Assembly (NCBI GenBank): GCA_036936605.1 | Contig: JAUPFV010000004.1 | Coordinates: 88,190,334-88,254,333, forward strand | Origin: Limnanthes douglasii subsp. nivea | Lineage: Eukaryota > Streptophyta > Magnoliopsida > Brassicales > Limnanthaceae | DNA length: 64,000 nucleotides | Reading direction: 5' to 3' | In this document: one piece after another, positions 10,905 through 21,979 of the stretch | Position numbering within the stretch: the first letter of the stretch is position 1 | How the letters are laid out: each line of letters begins with the position of its first letter | The notes under the pieces: model-generated | Seen by the model: the letters and a program-made list of their open reading frames with translations, nothing else | Told to the model about the DNA's origin: nothing | The model's database searches: none | Program-made: the position numbers and the translations under genes

Positions 10905-11352
10905 GATCGTTTTATTTATATTATGTATCAAACGTATAATTTTGGGTTTCGGATTGTATAATACTGTTTTTTATATTTTAGTGCTCTCGTTGATGGTTGA
11001 TGTACGATACTATTTTCTATATTTTGATGTTTCGGTTCATGTATGACACTTTTCCTTTTTGTTTGATATTATAGTATTGTATTTTTGTATCTTGCTATAA
11101 CAAACTAGAGTAGGTGCCCCGACTGTTATAAAACTCCCAACCGCCGGGGCAATTCTCAACTTTTCACCCGGTGGGAAGAAACAAATAGAGCGAAGGTTTC
11201 CCACCTCAAAAACGTTTAGGTTTCCCGCCTTAAAAACATTTACGCGGGAACAAAAACACCATTACCCACTAATTATTTTAGAATTGAACCACCGAGTTCG
11301 AGTCTATAAATACTAGAATCTGACTATGAAACTAAACATTTAAGTTATAACA

Positions 11353-11820
11353 ATGGGTGATTCAGGCTGGAACGTGCACGAAGATGCAAACCTCCTAAGC
11401 GCATTTGACTTCGTTAGAGGTACGATGCAAGAGGAGATTCCTAGTTTCATTGATGCGGTTTTGTGCAGAATGTTCTTCAACCATGGTAGGGAGGCATCTT
11501 GTCCAGGATGTTTAATGCCCCGACCACACGGACGCGAAGAAGTGGTCGATAGGTTAGCTTATCTTAAAACAATGACTATACAGATTGAGTCACTTCCTTG
11601 TGAAGTTCGAAGCAAAGTCCGAAATGTATTCAACATGGGATTCCAAAGTACAATTACGCAGGAGATGGTGTCACATGCGATGCAGCAAATGGAGCAAGAA
11701 ATAGCCGGCGTAATAGCCAGCGCCGTTGATACTAACTCAACTCCCGAAGGAAGTAGTGAGGAAGAGGAATATCCGTTCGATAAACGCTTTGAGCATGGAT
11801 GGAACTATCCGTCTCCATAA
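11353..11820 (+). CDS. Unknown 155-residue protein in the TIR element
   Basis: An intact ORF starts with ATG at 11353, 41 bp after a TATA box (tataaata, 11305-11312), and ends with TAA. It begins MGDSGWNVHEDANLLSAFDF. It contains a possible metal-binding CPGC pair (CPGCLMPRPHG), a middle region shared with the upstream ORF, and an acidic tail (SSEEEEYPFD). There are no membrane segments or signal peptide. I recognise no family. Its lack of stops inside an otherwise decayed neighbourhood suggests recent activity or constraint. It could be an accessory protein of the element or a captured host gene. Confidence 0.6.
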   Translation: MGDSGWNVHEDANLLSAFDFVRGTMQEEIPSFIDAVLCRMFFNHGREASCPGCLMPRPHGREEVVDRLAYLKTMTIQIESLPCEVRSKVRNVFNMGFQSTITQEMVSHAMQQMEQEIAGVIASAVDTNSTPEGSSEEEEYPFDKRFEHGWNYPSP

Positions 11821-12282
11821 AACTAAGTGTTCTATGTTAACTTAGGGTTAGATTATCTATCATATGTTTTAAGTTATTTGCTTATGTATTTCTAATTATG
11901 CAATGCTTTTGTTAAAGTGTAATGTTTTAATGCAATCGACATATTAAGAAGTTTAAGTCTTATTGTTTTTAAGATAAACATCCAAACCAAAAACATCCAA
12001 AGTTTACATTCATTACAATTGTCTAGTCATCAAGCAAAGGCGGATAAATTGAAACAACAACCCAAACAACGACTCAAACAACGAGTAAAAACATCAAACA
12101 AACATAAATCAACTCCCGCCAAAAAATACAAACCAATATAAGACACATGGCATAGAAAGTAAGGATAATGACAAAAGCCTAAAAAGATTCACGCCGATAA
12201 AATTACTCTTGCCTATAAAATTACAAAAGCCTAAGCTATACTGGTCGTGAGTGGTGAAATTATGAGCGTAGTCCGAATCTAT

Positions 12283-12830
12283 CTAATCAGACTCGACCCA
12301 ATCTATCAAATCGGCTTTGGTGTACAAAGTGTCTGTACTAAACACCTTCGTGTAATCGGTCATCGAACATGACGGTTGATCCGGTCCCTACATATGTGAT
12401 TGATGCAATTATATGAAAACATACTTAATTGTAACCGATCATTTAATTTGCAAAACAGGTCAAATACGCGAACATAGATTTCGATTATTCTGCCAAATCG
12501 CGAACACACTGTTCGTCTATTCAGCGGATTCGCGAACGGCGTGCTCGCAAGGTTGTCAAAATCGCGAACACGTTGTTCGTCCATTTGGTGTTTTCGCGAA
12601 CAGTCTGTTCGCGATTTTACATATTTTTTCATGCAAAACTGCGAACCCTGGGTTCACAGTTCATCCAATCTGTAGCGCTACCAGCGCTATATTCGCACTG
12701 CAACTAAAAAAACGAAAATCACCTCATCTTGGGTTTGCAAATGGTCCGTCAATGGCTCCTCCTCCTCCGATATAAAATCATCGATATTGCAGCTGAAACC
12801 TTCACTCCAATAACTCAAATCCATATCCAT
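12283..12830 (-). CDS. Small two-exon gene, transposase N-terminus-like
   Basis: On the minus strand an ATG at 12830 opens a frame that reads MDMDLSYWSEGFSCN and continues to a possible donor after codon 36 (12723). A good acceptor (catatgtag) at 12388 leads in the same phase to a second exon reading YTKVFSTDTLYTKADLIDWV and stopping at TAG 12283-12285. Together they would give 70 residues. The second exon resembles the F-x-T-x-x-x-Y-x-x-R-x-D-L-I-D-W-V start of plant Mutator-like transposase proteins. The rest of any transposase is missing. The intron contains the right GCGAAC array. The gene model is inferred. Confidence 0.35.
12460..12660 (-). repeat. Right subterminal GCGAAC array
   Basis: Repeated tcgcgaacac...gttcg pairs (12496-12513, 12558-12580, 12593-12615) mirror the left array at 10262-10530. 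The core is GCGAAC facing GTTCGC across 4-10 bp. Presence near both ends of one element supports a structural role in it. Confidence 0.7.
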
Positions 12831-12949
12831 AGTTTTTTTGGAGTTTTTTAGGATTTTTAGAAAGAGAAAGTTTAAGAAAGAAGTAAGATTAGAAAGTTGG
12901 TCTTCTAAATGAAGGATAAAATAAAATTTGATATTGAAAAAATAATAAT

Positions 12950-13001
12950 ATGACTTTAGGATCTCATTATAACCAAATAGGATCCCAATATAGCCTAACC
13001 C
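12950..13001 (-). repeat. Right terminal inverted repeat
   Basis: The complement reads GGGTTAGGC, a variable stretch, then ATTTGGTTATAATGAGATCC, matching the left end after its first two bases. It is followed by the TTA target duplication. Confidence 0.7.
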
Positions 13002-13043
13002 TTAATATTATTATCGTCACATTAAGAGTCCAGTTTGGATATA

Positions 13044-13330
13044 GTTGGAAATGAAACTGAACTGCTCCTCTAACGGTAGCTTCTACACAAGGACATGTGC
13101 TAGAATAAAACCCAACTCGAGTAACTTGGCCTTGGCACATTGTCATAGCCGTGGAGCATTGCTAATACTAGTGTGTTAGTGTTTGCCATTTTTTTTGTCT
13201 CCTAAGATTTCGTTTTTGGAATGCAAGTAAAAGAGGAAGTGTGTGCGTTTTTGTATGGGGTTCTTAGGAGCCAAAGATGAATAAGAAAGTAAGCAACTAG
13301 TGGTACATCACGTTAAGAGATGTCATTCTC
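13044..13330 (-). pseudogene. Peroxidase 5' fragment (promoter plus part of exon 1)
   Basis: 13044-13189 matches the first 50 or so codons of the intact peroxidase exon 1 (minus strand, ATG complement at 13187-13189), with a 12-base deletion in the signal-peptide region. 13190-13330 and beyond matches the promoter, but the TATA box is mutated (CATACAAAAA). The exon breaks off abruptly at 13044, where DNA matching the upstream flank of the other copy begins (gtccagtttggatatagttgg). It is a truncated tandem duplicate. Confidence 0.85.
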
Positions 13331-13953
13331 AAGTTACGAAAAAATTACAAATTAAATCTCAATTTCTTTCTTTCTTTGGATTTAACATTTTTATCGTTAC
13401 ATTAAGAGTCCAGTCTGGATATGGTTGGATGATACGTAACCACAAAGAGTACACAGTTTTATCAATTTGTTAGTATAAAAACATCCTTTAGCTGCATTAG
13501 GAAAATATCGCTGAAAATAAAATGAATGCTATTAAAGTATTTACCAGCCTTCTGTACTAAATATTCCTTATTTCAGTATCGACAAATTTTTGGCAGTACC
13601 TAAATTGTACAGCACTAAAAATATTTTTTAAACAATAAATATTACAAACATAGCTTCCATCAAAATTCTAAATTTACTCGAATTAATTTTTAAGTTCCCA
13701 CAAATTCAATCCAAATTAACTCCCTCTAAAACTTCTGTCTTCTTTTCCTCTCCAATATTGTAAAAACACCGATTCAATTTCTTTTATTTTATTTTATATA
13801 TTGTCCAAAAAAACAAACATATATTTTTTTATTTATCTTTTTTTAATTGTTTAATTTTGTTTTTTAATTTTGTGTTGATTTTTGTTAGATTTTCATTTTG
13901 GTTGTGAAATCAGTTAAATTTAGATTTAGAATCGAGTTTGTAACGATATATCA
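13331..13953. other. Upstream flank of the peroxidase pseudogene
   Basis: 13331-13435 is the uninterrupted version of the peroxidase upstream flank. It serves as the empty-site reference for the TIR element. The remainder to 13953 is AT-rich, with no gene I can support. Confidence 0.6.
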
Positions 13954-16571
13954 GTGTTTATCTGGTTGAACCTTACCCTAAAGATTCACCTCAACTTCTA
14001 TGCGGGATCTCAATGCCTCAATTTCTTTTCATATCTGGTCTTGATCCTTTCACATGAGCAACTTTTTTTGCTTTTTATCCTTTATATGTCGTATGTGGAC
14101 AGATTTTTCTTCGATTCTAACTCTTTCATTCTCCATGACATGATCTATTTGCATATTAGGATTCATGCTTCAGAGGATTCCGAATGCGATTTTTCGTACC
14201 CGAGGTTTTGAATTTCGTTATTCGGGCACCTATGTCTCTCTCGCTGTGGTCGCCAATTTGATAAGATAAATTTGATATGGAGGGTTATTTGGTAATGTGA
14301 CAAAAGGTAATTAATGTTTGGTGTAGTGAGTAGAGCGATAATAAATCAGCTTAAATAAATGTTGAGAGAGAGATAATATACAAAAACTCGATTATTGAGT
14401 AATCTCGTGATGTAACTATTAGGTCCATGCATGAGGAAAATCACTTCGACGACTGTGAATGTGAAGTTACTTTAATTAATTACTCTCTTGATCATGAGAT
14501 TTTGTTTCTTTTCTCAAAACTTCTCAAACATTTTCAAGTTACAAACATTAACCGTAGCCAATTGTTGACGTTTTATTTTTTAGCTATAATTTTCTTTGGG
14601 AAGGTCTTTTAGCATTGATATATGAATAAATATCTCATTGCGATTAAAGTGTATGTCCAAAAGACAAATCCACTTTATACTTCTTGATGGGATCATATTC
14701 TAAATCCATTCACGATCTTCCAACTTATAGAAAAGTATGGAAGGATAAATTCATCTCTGTCTTCAAAAATTAGAAACCAGACATGGAAGAGCAGTTCCTC
14801 ACGTTAGATGAAATTGGGTTTCAAAACGTAAGTTTCTATCTTCTCGACAATCATTTCTTCTTTGATTTTATTTTGTGTGCATATGATTATGGTTGTTTGT
14901 TTTATTCTTCTCACCTCATATTATTAAGATGCCTTTTGACGATTATAGGGAAAACTTTACTAGTAGGAAGCTTCGAGTTTTTCTTAGTTATACTCTTCTA
15001 TTCTGGTATCTGAAGAGTTTGTCTGTAGCGGGTTATGGTCAATTATTTATGTTCGAGGTAACTTTTGGGTATGTGCTACCCATAAGGATAAAATTGGGAA
15101 AAACACTCTCCAATAAAAATGATTTAGAGAGATAATCTCAGAGGAAGAAGATTATGGAGAAAAACCTTTCAGAAGAAAATATTACGTAAAAATATTTATC
15201 AAAGATTCAATTGGATAGTAGATCAAAAGAACAAGGTACAAAAAAAATGATCATTGTTCGTTCTGATGCCACAAATGGAGAAGCTGAGGCTCCTAATTCT
15301 TGTAAGTATATTGTGGTGAGTGCTTTTGGCTTAAACAAGATAACATAATTTTGTCGTAGTATTTCCAAAGAGGAGGTCGAGGATGATTAAGATTATATGA
15401 TTTTAATTAAGCGACGAAAAACCTCGACGACCGAGGTAATGTTTCTCATAGTATTATAAATACCACTGAAGAAATATATACTCTGAAAATGAAAGGGGCA
15501 TACATCTGACTCCCATAATGGAGCATCAAAGTGCTTCTATTTTTGTTTTTTCTCCAGTTCTGACACCTTCTGTTGCCTTTAAGTATCTTGTTGAGACATG
15601 TTTTTCAAAGGCTTCAGCTCCTGTCATTTTTCTTCCAAAATGTGGCACTACTAAATTTGTAGGTTTATGAAAAAACATGGATGGTCCAGAAATAATAACC
15701 ATATGCGTCATATCTTCGTATTTTTCTAAAAACATAGATTATAAAGTCGTACCCTGATAAGAGTCTTTAATTTGAATGAGAAACGTAAATAGGTTATGCT
15801 AGATTTTTGCCCGAAGGCAGACTTTAAATTCATGAGATTTAGGACAATTACTAAAGTTAAGAGGGAGCGTAAATGAGATCTTGATAAATATGTTCTTCTT
15901 AAATCATGACATAACAAGCTAAAAGGCATTAATAAGGTTGTAAGGTCTCCATATACAAAAAATTATGCTTCATAATGATAATGCAACTGTTGTTGATGTA
16001 TCTAAGACAACTGATGTTCGGAATAGGAATGACTGATGTTCCTGTTGCTTGTGAGAATAAGTTTGCCTTCCATCCAGCTATGTGACTTATAACTGTAGTA
16101 AATGATATGACAAACTTGATAGTAACCTTATTTGTTAATATAATTAACTAATAGGTTATGAAGGAGGAGGATCTGGTCGTTACTACCAAAGCTTGTATTA
16201 ATTCCTCAATAGATCAAAAAACTTATATTATCGTTGCTCATAATCCCTCAAAGCCGACCACAATATTTTACAAGTACATGTTGCTGCATATACAAATATG
16301 AATGATGTCCTGACTGTAGATCCAAGCAATGACTTATCAACATGGGCTCTCCTTCTACTGAGGTACTACTAGAATACCAGCTACTTTTCCCTTGAACAAA
16401 TTCATGAGATTTACGACTCAATTTTCCATTTTAGTCACCCTAATGAACCTTGTAACCCATATTTCTTCTCTGGATTAGGCTAAAAGCAGTTGAGTTTAGG
16501 ATTTTAGGTAGCTTGAAATTTCATTATCACTTCCTCTTTTACCTTATTTTTTATGCTTTTAGTACATTAAA

Positions 16572-16617
<46 letters not shown>

Positions 16618-18145
16618 GTGATATTTTCATGGCATGTTTAATGGTTTGACCATAACTCATCAATCCAATATGTATCCTACAACTTATAAATATGATATCA
16701 GGTGCTTATGAATGGTGCTGGTGAACCTTTTAAAAATAGCTCTAAATTTACAATTGATCTTCAAGAAAATATTTGGTAGTGGCAACAACTGAAGATCCAA
16801 CTTGAAAGTTTTAAAAGCGATGGAGAAACTGTTAAGACTTGAAATGTAGTGAAAGATTGAAGCCAAAATTAAATTGAATGAAGAACTTATTAACAAGTCT
16901 TTAATTTGTCTCAATTGGGGAGTGCATTGCTTCACACCCATGGAACTCTCTCAGCTAGTTACGGGGTTGGTAATATTTTGAAGAACAATACTTATATTTA
17001 AGGTAGTGTACTTCTACCTATAAAGATAAAATATTTATTTCTAAGGAAAAACTAGATGTTTTTTAGAATATTTAGTCATCTGTTAACAATAAGCTTCTTG
17101 ATACCAATGTCGAAGCTGCAGTTACACATTGAGAGTTCTTGGAGTAATTAGATGCTTTGAAGTTATAACATAGTTCACTTCAGGAACTTATTCTTAGTGA
17201 ACGTAATACTATGACCCAATATTCTACTGCTTATAAGGAAGAGGTGAATGATTCTACTAGTATATCTATTATGGAGGCTCGTTCTAGGTTAGTCATAGAT
17301 TTTCACGAGGAATACCACAATGTGAATTTCGATTACATCCGTTTATGTTCTTAAAATTAAATGAATAAAAGATTTACAATGAATTGAGAAATTTCCCAGC
17401 CCCCATCATTTATCAGATTGTAGAAAACATGTGCTTATATTTGTGACTTTGTTGAAGAGATTGAATACAAAGAAAATAATGACCAGTTAGCAGCAAGGTT
17501 TCTAGATTCTCCTGAAGAAAGTAATGTTAAGAAATATATTATCACGACTAGTAATATTCAAGTTGTTGAGTCTAGAATTGATGATGTTGAAGGTACTAAT
17601 GCTCAAACAACTAGTATTGTGACTAATATTGTTGCAATCGAAGATTTACTCGCTTCCGGAAAAAAAAATCAGACTTAATATTTTATTATCTTGTATTTAT
17701 GTAATGTTGAGACCGTGTTGATGTAATTTTTATCTACCTTTGTACTAAGACTCTTATTTTATTTTTTGATTACTCTTTTATTTATAATTTTATTTAATGA
17801 GACGTTGTGATTTCGTCAAATACTTAACATTCTCTGCCTTTTCTATTGATTGAGTAATCCTAATTGGTACAAACTTTATTGTTGAACATTTGCCTTTTTG
17901 CTTCGAGTTTTCTAGACTTTTCCAAGCATATTAAGGGTGCATACTCCCGTTAGGGGTTTTCCTTTTTTTGAAGCATATGAAGCTTGATTCTATGTCTAAA
18001 AATTAATTTTTTAATCATCCACGACTTGTTACTGAACTTTATGAATCATTTGGTGTTCATGATGCAACACTTTATTATTATATTTGTAATCGTCGGAGAC
18101 ATGTTTTTGTTATATAGTCTTTTATAAAATCTTCATTGTTCCTGT
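13954..18145 (+). pseudogene. Decayed retroelement-type coding debris
   Basis: Short plus-strand protein-like blocks with stops between them. About 14700-14842 reads HDLPTYRKVWKDKFISVFK before a gtaagtttc donor-like site; 14893-15135 is an open piece; about 17270-17355 reads VIDFHEEYHNVNFDYIRLCS. They resemble the plant retroelement accessory proteins seen better in the antisense ORFs later in this window, but the match is weak. After the inserted element at 18146-23935 the flank resumes with gctaccgaggtaggaaatat (24077-24096), similar to the spacer between integrase and antisense ORF in the Tat elements at 43.1 and 63.6 kb. I infer an old, very decayed Tat-like element. Confidence 0.3.
16576..16613. 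repeat. (AT)n microsatellite
   Basis: About nineteen uninterrupted AT units inside the decayed element region. Confidence 0.9.
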
Positions 18146-18526
18146 TGATAGTTCTAAAAATCTTTGGAGGAGATGTTAGAGTAAAAAAAATGTTAAGAGG
18201 ACTCAATTCGTGATACACACTACCTAGTGAATACTTTAAAGAGAGAAGCTCCACATTTTAGAGAGAGAAAGTTATATGTAATAATAGTGTAATCATTTAT
18301 CAATCACCCTTCCCCAAAAGAGATGTGGTGCTTTTAGGATATATTTATTGGCTCCCATATATCTAAACAAGTCACTAATTATGGTCTCGTCCTCAAGTTT
18401 GTCGTTTGTTATAAATTGGTCCTTTTGCATTACATAATTATAAATTACTCCTAAAAGACTTTCTTTATGTCAAATTACAACCTTAACTTTCTAAGGTCTT
18501 CTAGTTGATTTATTCTTCCCTCATCA
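18146..18526 (-). repeat. 3' LTR of the pol-less gypsy element
   Basis: Aligns with 23578-23935 over its whole length, with about 20 extra bases. Shared runs include gagagaaagttatatgtaataat and ctcctaaaagactttcttta. Confidence 0.85.
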
Positions 18527-19245
18527 GTACTCTGCCAGTCCTTGTAAACTTTTTGGAACAAGGACCGTTATTTGACCAATCTCGTCTTCATCGAACTACT
18601 TGATGCTTTAACTTTTATTTTGTCAAGTGAAAAACCTTTCCTCGAATGTAATATGTATCTCTTCAAATTTAACCTGCTGTTCCTCGTCGAATTGTATCGA
18701 TCATTTCACGAGTAGATACATCTTCTACAAACTACTATCCCAAGAAATCTTCCTCGAATTTCAGAGCAAATAGATCCTCCTCGAATCCTTGAAGAAAGAA
18801 ATTTTCTTCAAATTTTTGTCCCAAAAAATATTCCTCGAACTTTTGCTTGGGTTTTAATTTGCATGATCACAGAAGATGCCCTCAGATTTTACCTGTTCTT
18901 TTATCATCCATAAAAAAGGTCTACCCAAACGTTTCCTCACTTGTGAGGTCATGAATTTTTCTGGCATCCCAAATGAGAACGCTTTCCCCCTGTCAGGTGT
19001 CGATTGGGATAACTCTTGGGTTTCTTTCTTTTTGGAACAAATTAGCTTAGGGGTGGCGTGACGCGTCCTTAGGCACTTGATACATCCCATAGACAGTTTT
19101 CCCCTAGCACAAAACACTTATTACATCCTATAGACAGTTTTCCCCTAGCCCATTCCTCTCCTATAAAACCCCTAATGCCTCACAGATCCCATATCAACAC
19201 TTTTTAGAGAGATAAAAATGTGAAAAAACTATTCGAGAGAGAGAA

Positions 19246-21854
19246 GTGGTTTATGCCAAAGAACTTTCATATTTTATAGTGGTTAACAATCAGTCAGAAA
19301 GCCGAATAAAGAACATATGTAGGTCTGTACGGCGAACCAGAACCCTAACCACCCATGATTACGTACTACGGTGTCTGGCCTCCATCAAATACTTCAACTA
19401 CAATCATCCCTTTGAAAATCTGTTCTCATCCCCCAGTCAGACTTGCCCAACAGTTCACAAGATTGAATGTATAAACATGGGAAAAGATATACATTCAAAA
19501 AGCTCCGCCTCGAAAAGAAAAAGACACCATAAAGAGAGTAGACATAAGCACGTCAAATGTTCCAAAGGTTCGCCATTTGAAATTCATGCCACTCCGTCTT
19601 CAACTCCACATGGGACTCATCGTCCAACGCCATAAATTCCTCCTCGAAAGTTAACCAGACATGACGTTGCTCAGTTGACCAAGCAAAGTCTCGAACCAAT
19701 TTTAGAGGTTGAATGAAACGTCTATCCAACTCATCCTCTTGTTGTCAAATATGATGACGAAGAAGCTAAGAAAGCTCTGACCTTAACTCCTAATGGAAAC
19801 CTAATATTAATTAACGATGATAAAACAACTAGCACCATTTTTCAAGTTGTTGAGGAGAAAAATGCCATTACTGACCTGCCTCAGAAGGAGACCAATGTTA
19901 TTGCTCTTCAAATTAAAGAAAACAATTCTCTTCCAAAAAAAATAGCCATGTCAAAAAAAGATGTTCCATTGCCCTCAGAATTGATGCTTTAGTTGGAAAC
20001 AACCTTAAAGCAGTCAAAAACAAACATTTAATGGCCTTGCACAAGGTGCAATATAAATACTACGTTACATTCGAAGAGGCCAAACTAAGGTTTCAGTGGG
20101 GAATTCCTTCTACAATTTCCACACTCTTCCCAACTATCAGGGAGACCCCATTGTCAGTCACAGACAATGAACTGATTGTGTATACAAAGCTGATGAATTG
20201 GGGGTTGCGCTACCCTCTAGACCCTTTCTTTGTGGAATATGTTTTGGTAGTCAATATTTGTCCTACTCAAGCCGAACCGAACATGTGGTTCACTCTCATA
20301 GACTGCATTGTGGCCTCCAGAATTTTGGGGGTGAATTTTTCTTTAGAGGAGTTAGTTGGCTTCTCTGGTTTGGAAAATAACCCATACTTCCCTTTTTATG
20401 CTTTGACCTTCGGTCAGGACTAGAAAGTTGTTAAGGACCTGCTCGAGGGAGACAAAAAATGGAAGCAGCACTTCCTTTTTATCTCAAGACTTTAGGAGAC
20501 AGGATCCAAGGCCACTACTGACAATCCCCACAAGTTGTTACTCGTATGGATGAACATAGGTATACTTCCCTTTTATTTTCCTCTGGATTTTTCTTATATC
20601 TATTCTTATATACTTCCCTTCTTAATTATAAATATAAATGACTGTCATATCCACGCAATATGCCAATTTTGATACTAAAGCAAAAACCATCTTTATCGAG
20701 CTACATTTGTGGGCCAAGACTGCCTGGTCCAACAAATTTCGAATCTATTTTACTCGTATGAATCTTTCTAAGAGTCGCTTGTGGAGGTTGAATCCATCAG
20801 AGCGATTATCATTTAAAGAGCTCATGGTTCATCCTTCTTAACAAGATGTCTTAGACCGGTCGGAAGCAAAAGATGTTGTGGTTTTTCTTCGGATGAGAGA
20901 TAGGGCCAGTAGTCATTTAAATGAAGATTTAGATAACTCTTAAAAAAAAGGAGGCCTATGGCGCTGAGAATCACGGGGATGGAGAAAATGTTGAAACTTT
21001 AAAGGCTGAGAAACTCGAAGTATCCAAAAAGCTTTCTACTCAAGTACACAAAACATTCCTAGTCAGCCTCCTCCTAAGAAGAAATGCCAATGAAAATTGA
21101 AAGGATTTTAGAATAAATCTCAAAAGCTTCCGGGGATGTTGGTTCCCCAGAAAATAAAGTAGTTGAGCACACTAAAACCTCACCGGAAAGGATAGTCATT
21201 GAATCTTATTCCTCTCAACTTCCACCAATAGATGTGACCATTCAAGACCCTCAAAATGATATTCAAAAGGTTGATTCTTCCACTTTAGTTTCCTTTGAGG
21301 CTGGTTCCTCATATAGTTCATTTGAGATTCCTCGAGAAGATAAATCTTTTCTTTGCCTTCACAAGCTGCTTCATTCCTCTGTTACTATTGGAAAAAGTTG
21401 CAGAATTTGAAAGATCGAAAAGTTACTACAAATCTAAAACCTTATTAGCCAAATCACAAATAGATGAGCTCAAACAAAAACATTCAACTCTTGAGAAACA
21501 AGCTGACGTAATTCTTGAAAAAATGATCTTTACACAAAGTAAAACGCAACTAAGGATGCGCTTGTTGCAGCTTACAAAACGGGAAATGATAAGGCCACTA
21601 ACGACTTCAATAGGTGTTTCAAGGATTTTGAGAGGGTCCTAAAAGAAAAGAAGTTTATCTTGGCTCATATTAAGAAAAATAAGGATGACACTGTTGAAAC
21701 TTATACTACTAAGTATGTAAACAAATTAAATGCAAAAGATTCAAAGAACGCACATAAATCACTAGATTTTTTCCTCGGAATAATTTCTTCCACAATACTA
21801 ATGTCGTTCCTTCCCTCTTTTGGATCCAAGTATTCTGTTATACTATCAAAATAA
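19246..21854 (+). pseudogene. Antisense ORF of the pol-less gypsy element
   Basis: Plus-strand gene opposite to gag, with stops. 20031-20423 carries the conserved middle domain (QWGIPSTISTLFPTI ... NWGLRYPLDPFFVEYV) also present at 45.3-45.6 kb and 61.0-61.4 kb; I recall it as the plant putative gypsy-type transposon domain (Transposase_28-like). After it comes a possible intron from about 20560 (gtatac) to 20640, then a second part and a coiled-coil-like stretch (21390-21850). A TATA box (tataaaa, 19162-19168) lies upstream. The function of this protein is unknown. Confidence 0.6.
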
Positions 21855-21979
21855 TCAATCTCTTCAGATATAACCAGCGCAATTTCTTCTTTCGATGCTT
21901 CTTTAGCTGAAGATTTTTCTAAGAGTGTTTCTTTACCAAGTTTGTCAATTTCCCATTTTCAATTAACGCATGTATTTAT

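Larger units (their letters stand above)
9814..13001. mobile_element. TIR DNA transposon, TTA target duplication
   Basis: The ends are inverted repeats: the left end starts ATGTTAGGC and reads on to ATTTGGTTATAATGA; the complement of the right end starts GGGTTAGGC and reads on to ATTTGGTTATAATGAGATCC. TTA flanks it on both sides (9811-9813 and 13002-13004). The related peroxidase upstream copy at about 13375-13425 has the same flanking DNA (ggatttaac, then ttatcgttacattaagagtcc) without the element, giving an empty site. A 3-bp TTA/TAA duplication suggests the PIF/Harbinger superfamily, but no transposase of that kind is visible, so the element is non-autonomous or of another family. Confidence 0.75.

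Noticed and set aside
16576..16613. (AT)n run as a replication origin or matrix-attachment element
   Set aside because: A plain microsatellite in degraded element DNA; nothing else supports a special role.
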